DNA of 17,103 nt from Collinsella aerofaciens (GTDB lineage Bacteria; Actinomycetota; Coriobacteriia; Coriobacteriales; Coriobacteriaceae), in contig RQCP01000050.1 in NCBI GenBank assembly GCA_008668235.1, positions 1 to 17,103 on the forward strand, given 5' to 3'. How positions within the stretch are numbered: the first letter of the stretch is position 1; each line of letters opens with the position of its first letter. Made by a program: the position numbers and the translations under genes. Below are positions 13,749 to 17,103 of this stretch, in pieces. The notes below the pieces were generated by a model. It worked only from the letters and a program-made list of their open reading frames with translations, was not told the DNA's origin and ran no database searches.

Positions 13749-14660
13749 ATGTCCCACAACACCCTGCCGACCGTTGCCGAGCTTTCGGGCGAGATGCGCG
13801 AGCGTCTGGCCAAGGTCAAGTACGTCTTTACCGATCTGGACGCCACGATGCTCGCTCCTGGCTCGTGCGTACTGCGCGATAACGACGGAAATCCCTCGAC
13901 CAAGCTCGTCGAGGCGGTCGTCGCGCTCGCTCGTGCCGGCATCCAGGTGGTTCCCACCTCGGGTCGCAACCGCACTATGATCCACGAGGACGCGCGCGTG
14001 CTCGGCCTCAACTCCTACATCGGCGAGATGGGCGGCCTGGTCATGTACGACCTCAAGGCCAACGATTGGGAGTACCTGACCGGCGACATGCCCTACGACC
14101 CCGCCTGCGGTCTCACGCCGCACCAGGTGATCGAGCAGACCGGTGTGTGCGAGAAAATTCTCGCTCGCTGGCCGCATAAGATCGAGTACCACAACGACAT
14201 GTCGACCGGTTACAAGTACCGCGAGGTCACTGTCGGCATGCGCGGCGATGTGCCTGATGACGAGGTTCAGGCCATCCTCGACGAGGCCGGCTGCGGCCTG
14301 GTTTGGGCCTGCAACGGCCATCTGACCCATCTGTCCAAACCGACGACGCTTGAGCTCGATCGCGTCGAGGACGGTCGTGCCTTCAATATCAATCCGGCGG
14401 GCCTCAACAAGGGCGTTGCCATTGCGCGCTTCTGCGAGCATCTGGGGATTGAGCGCGAGGAGACGCTTGCGCTCGGCGACTCCGAGTCCGATTTCTACAT
14501 GGCCGACCACGTGGGCACGTTCTGTTTGGTCGAGAACGGCCTGACCAGCGCCGGCGCGCCCGAGTTCTTGGGCGCTTGCGACAACGCTTACGTCACGCGT
14601 GGCAAGATTGTCGACGGCTGGGCGGCAACGGCAGAGCTGCTCGTCGCGGCTCGTTCGTAG
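13749..14660 (+). CDS. HAD-superfamily phosphatase
   Basis: A 303-residue haloacid-dehalogenase-type hydrolase of the Cof/mannosyl-phosphoglycerate-phosphatase-like group (C2 cap). Motif I is FTDLDATML with nucleophile Asp29 and acid Asp31, motif II is PTSGRN (69-74), motif III is the Lys of LNKGVA (Lys221), and motif IV is GDSESDF (243-249). The central part (about 95-205) is the cap domain that sets substrate choice. GGAG lies 5 nt before ATG 13749; the frame is open further upstream but without support. It starts 31 bp after the MurE-like gene and ends 53 bp before murI, so it is probably co-transcribed with cell-wall genes. The substrate, most likely a sugar phosphate or similar metabolite, cannot be told from sequence. 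Confidence 0.85.
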   Translation: MSHNTLPTVAELSGEMRERLAKVKYVFTDLDATMLAPGSCVLRDNDGNPSTKLVEAVVALARAGIQVVPTSGRNRTMIHEDARVLGLNSYIGEMGGLVMYDLKANDWEYLTGDMPYDPACGLTPHQVIEQTGVCEKILARWPHKIEYHNDMSTGYKYREVTVGMRGDVPDDEVQAILDEAGCGLVWACNGHLTHLSKPTTLELDRVEDGRAFNINPAGLNKGVAIARFCEHLGIEREETLALGDSESDFYMADHVGTFCLVENGLTSAGAPEFLGACDNAYVTRGKIVDGWAATAELLVAARS

Positions 14661-14713
14661 CGCGGCCCTATCGTTCTGAGCCATATCTTTTCGAGAGAGA
14701 ATCTGGTGAGGTA

Positions 14714-15598
14714 ATGTCCGATATCGAGAATCTGGCTGGCGACACGCGCCCCATTGGCGTATTCGACTCGGGTCTGGGCGGCCTGACGGTTGCACGCGCC
14801 ATCGCGACGGCGCTGCCGCATGAGTCCGTCTACTACTTCGGCGACACCAAACGCTGCCCTTATGGTACCCGCACCGAGGACGAGGTGCGCTCGTTTGCAC
14901 TGCAGGCGGGCCGCTGGCTGTCAAAGCACGACGTCAAGATTATGGTCATCGCCTGCAACACGGCGACCGCAGCGGCCTTGCGCCTGGCTCAGCAGGTGCT
15001 CGACGTTCCCGTGATCGGTGTGATCGCGCCGGGCGCACGTGCGGCGATTAACAGCACTCGCACGCGCCGCGTGGGCGTGCTCGCCACCAACCTCACCATT
15101 CGCTCGGGTGCTTACACGCGCGCCATTCAGGATTTGGATGCCGGTGTGGACGTGTACGGATGCCCGGCTTCGAGTTTTGTCGAGGTTGTCGAGCACGAGC
15201 TCGCCTCGGGTGCGCATCTGCAGGAGCAGTGGCTCGAGAACGAGGACATCTTCGATACGCCAGCCGTGCGAGCGCTGGTCGGCGCCACGGTTGAGCCGCT
15301 GCGCGATCGCGGAATCGATACCGTGGTGCTCGGCTGCACGCACTTTCCGCTGCTCGTGGGACCTATTCGCCATGCGCTGGGGCCCGGGGTGCGCGTGGTG
15401 AGTTCCGCCGAGGAAACTACGCGCGAGCTGACCGATATCCTCACGCGTCGCGAGCAGCTGGCGGGCGATGCTGCCGAGCCGCAGCATCGCTTTGCCACCA
15501 CGTCTGACAACATTGCCGAGTTTGCGGTGGCAGGTAGCTTTATCTTTGGCCAGCCGCTCAAAAGCATCGAGCATGTCGATATCGACGAACTGAAATAG
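14714..15598 (+). CDS. murI: Glutamate racemase
   Basis: Converts L-glutamate to the D-glutamate used as second residue of the peptidoglycan stem. The 294-residue protein has all four signatures: IGVFDSGLGGLTV (14-26), YFGDTKRCPYG (41-51), IACNTAT with catalytic Cys81, and VLGCTHFPLL with catalytic Cys208. ATG 14714 is preceded by GAGG only 2 nt away and by GAGAGAG about 14 nt away, so the ribosome site is poorly placed. Upstream in-frame codons are open but lack homology. It sits between the HAD gene and rph; murI-rph-rdgB is a common gene order in bacteria, which supports all three calls. Confidence 0.95.
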   Translation: MSDIENLAGDTRPIGVFDSGLGGLTVARAIATALPHESVYYFGDTKRCPYGTRTEDEVRSFALQAGRWLSKHDVKIMVIACNTATAAALRLAQQVLDVPVIGVIAPGARAAINSTRTRRVGVLATNLTIRSGAYTRAIQDLDAGVDVYGCPASSFVEVVEHELASGAHLQEQWLENEDIFDTPAVRALVGATVEPLRDRGIDTVVLGCTHFPLLVGPIRHALGPGVRVVSSAEETTRELTDILTRREQLAGDAAEPQHRFATTSDNIAEFAVAGSFIFGQPLKSIEHVDIDELK

Positions 15599-15653
15599 AT
15601 GTAGGGTTACCGTCCAAAGACTTGCCCTCTTCTTTTGCCGAAAGGATATTTCT

Positions 15654-16379
15654 ATGGAGTACATGCAGGTCAACCGCGCCAACGGCCGTGCCGCCAATGA
15701 ACTGCGCCCCGTCAAGCTCACCCGTGGTGTTATGAAACATGCCCACGGCTCGTGCCTGGCTGAGTTCGGTGACACGCGCGTGCTGTGTGCCGCCACAATT
15801 GAGGAGGGCGTGCCGGGCTGGCGCAAGGGCGCCAAGGCCGGTTGGGTAACCGCAGAGTATGCCATGCTGCCGGCATCGACCGGTAAGCGTTGCAAGCGCG
15901 AGTACGCCAAACGTAAGGGCCGCTCCATGGAGATCGAACGCCTCATCGGCCGCAGCCTGCGTACCGTCGTCAACATGAAGGCACTCGGCGAGTACACCGT
16001 CACCGTCGACTGCGATGTAATCCAGGCGGATGGCGGCACGCGTACAGCGAGCATTACCGGTGCCTGGGTGGCGCTGCATGATGCTCTTGCTATGTGGGTT
16101 GAGGCCGGCAAGATCGAGCGCATCCCGCTTACCGGCCAGGTTGCTGCCATCTCTATGGGCGTTGTCGACGGCAACACCATGCTCGACCTCGATTATTCCG
16201 AGGACAGCCACGCCGAGGTCGACATGAATCTCGTCGCTACCGACACCGGCGAGATGATTGAGCTCCAGGGCACCGGCGAGCAGGCGCCCTTCGACCGCAA
16301 GCGTCTCAACGCCTTGCTCGACCTGGGCGACAAGGGCATCGCCGAGCTCATCGAACTCCAGTGCCAAGCCCTCGCCTAA
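15654..16379 (+). CDS. rph: Ribonuclease PH
   Basis: A phosphorolytic 3'-5' exoribonuclease that trims nucleotides after the CCA end of tRNA precursors, working as a ring of six subunits. The 241-residue length is normal. Signatures are NGRAANELRPV (10-20), GDTRVLCAAT (39-48), WVTAEYAMLP (64-73), GRSMEIERLIGRSLR (89-103) and the phosphate-binding QADGGTRTASITGA (124-137). AAAGGA lies 7 nt before ATG 15654; a second ATG at 15663 is possible. The usual Gly after EY is Ala (EYAMLP). It is 55 bp after murI and is followed directly by a palindrome that starts inside its stop codon. Confidence 0.96.
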   Translation: MEYMQVNRANGRAANELRPVKLTRGVMKHAHGSCLAEFGDTRVLCAATIEEGVPGWRKGAKAGWVTAEYAMLPASTGKRCKREYAKRKGRSMEIERLIGRSLRTVVNMKALGEYTVTVDCDVIQADGGTRTASITGAWVALHDALAMWVEAGKIERIPLTGQVAAISMGVVDGNTMLDLDYSEDSHAEVDMNLVATDTGEMIELQGTGEQAPFDRKRLNALLDLGDKGIAELIELQCQALA

Positions 16380-16414
16380 CCTGCCAAAAAGGGACAGGTT
16401 TATTTTGGCAGGTT
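16378..16414. terminator. 12-bp palindrome after rph (terminator or repeat)
   Basis: AACCTGCCAAAA (16378-16389) and TTTTGGCAGGTT (16403-16414) pair perfectly around a 13-nt loop and overlap the rph stop codon. TTTT inside and just after the right arm could serve as a terminator tail. The stretch GGGACAGGTTTATTTT (16391-16406) resembles GGGACGGGGCTATTTT in the first repeat of the window (20-35), matching at 12 of 16 positions, so it may belong to a repeat family rather than being an ordinary terminator. Confidence 0.55.
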
Positions 16415-16521
16415 TTAACTGGGAAAACGTCGAAGCATAAGGCTGCCGTTGATTGAGGGGGAGGGCTGAGGTCCTCATCATGCTCAGCACGGCATTGCTA
16501 TAGAGACAAAGGAGGCCAGTC
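16415..16521 (+). other. rph-rdgB gap with a small leader hairpin
   Basis: 107 bases without a gene. GCTGAG/CTCAGC (16465-16470 with 16483-16488) can form a hairpin. TGCTATAGA near 16496-16504 resembles an extended -10, but no -35 matches. If the preceding palindrome terminates, rdgB would need a promoter here. Confidence 0.3.
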
Positions 16522-17103
16522 ATGGCACTTGAGAAGATTGATATCGACACCCTCGACCCGGCAGCGACCATCGTCGTGGCAACGGGTAACGCCCATAAGC
16601 TCACCGAGATCGAGGCCATTTTGGGCAAGGTCATGCCTGAGGTGCGCTTTGTGGCGTTGGGCCAGCTGGGTGATTTTGAGGACCCCGAGGAAAACGGCAC
16701 GACGTTTTTGGAGAACGCCATCATCAAGGCGCAGGCCGCGGTAGAGGAGACGGGGCTTATGGCCATCGCCGACGATTCGGGCCTGGTTGTCGATGCCTTG
16801 GATGGCGAGCCGGGTGTGTATAGCGCGCGCTACGCGGGCGTGCACGGCGACGATGCCGCCAACAACGCCAAGCTCCTCGTGAATCTGGAAGGCGTGGCTG
16901 ACGAGGACCGCACCGCACGCTTTATGAGTGTCGTCGCGCTCATCGACCAGGACGGCCTGGTCACCTATGGCGAGGGCGCCTGCGAGGGCGTTATCGCGCA
17001 CGAGGGTCGCGGCGACCACGGCTTTGGCTACGACCCTCTGTTCCTGCCGGTCGATACGCCGGGCAAGACCATGGCCGAGCTGACGGCGGACGAGAAGAAC
17101 GCC
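16522..17103 (+). CDS. rdgB: XTP/dITP pyrophosphatase (partial, runs off the window)
   Basis: A RdgB/HAM1-family house-cleaning enzyme that hydrolyses dITP, XTP and ITP to the monophosphates and keeps deaminated purines out of DNA. The first 194 residues are present. Signatures are VATGNAHKLTEI (19-30), NGTTFLENA (58-66), ADDSGL (83-88), PGVYSARYAG (97-106) and GFGYDPLF (167-174). The last residues, ELTADEKNA, lie just before the family's closing SHR motif, so only a short C-terminus is missing. ATG 16522 has an ideal AAAGGAGG 7 nt upstream. It follows rph in the common murI-rph-rdgB order. An N-terminal extension of about 15 residues precedes the usual start of the fold. Confidence 0.95.
   Translation, partial: MALEKIDIDTLDPAATIVVATGNAHKLTEIEAILGKVMPEVRFVALGQLGDFEDPEENGTTFLENAIIKAQAAVEETGLMAIADDSGLVVDALDGEPGVYSARYAGVHGDDAANNAKLLVNLEGVADEDRTARFMSVVALIDQDGLVTYGEGACEGVIAHEGRGDHGFGYDPLFLPVDTPGKTMAELTADEKNA

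Noticed and set aside
1..17103. CRISPR array, prophage, toxin-antitoxin or defence module
   Set aside because: No regularly spaced direct repeats, phage structural genes or paired small toxin/antitoxin genes were seen on either strand.

Overview
The window looks like chromosomal DNA of a high-GC actinobacterium of the Coriobacteriia, most likely Collinsella or a close relative. This is an inference from codon use, protein style and gene content; no marker gene here fixes the genus. Most of it is housekeeping metabolism, with one clean insertion sequence and several palindromic repeats between genes.

Layout. 1-680: a MITE-like 38-bp inverted repeat, a possible TetR-type operator, a small FMN-binding (PNPOx-like) protein and its terminator. 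720-5820: arginine/ornithine genes argC, argJ, argB and argD on the plus strand, behind two ArgR-type boxes in exact 21-bp phase and closed by a terminator. The genes form the acetyl-recycling route from glutamate to ornithine. argC has no recognisable start codon, and a structured terminator-like element separates argC from argJ.

5820-7670: an intact 1506-bp IS256-family element with 28-bp terminal repeats and an 8-bp target duplication. It sits inside an older, roughly 215-bp element with 33-bp inverted ends. A tRNA-like T-arm remnant and a shared terminator follow. 7674-11915 (minus strand): tRNA-Val(UAC), asnB (glutamine-hydrolysing asparagine synthetase), and an unusual one-chain ABC importer that joins an amino-acid-binding lipoprotein, a beta-rich spacer domain and a HisM/GlnP-type permease. 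No ATPase gene is present.

12200-17103 (plus strand): a probable operon of a MurE-type ligase, a HAD phosphatase, murI, rph and rdgB (cut by the window end). The MurE-like protein carries DDPG where the diaminopimelate-specific DNPR motif would be, so it probably does not add diaminopimelate. Together with the nearby ornithine pathway and murI, this suggests that part of the ornithine made here may go into peptidoglycan (inference).

I found no CRISPR array, phage module, toxin-antitoxin pair or obvious defence system. The points most worth a second look are the argC start, the argC-argJ RNA element, the nested mobile elements, and the fused transporter with its unidentified middle domain.
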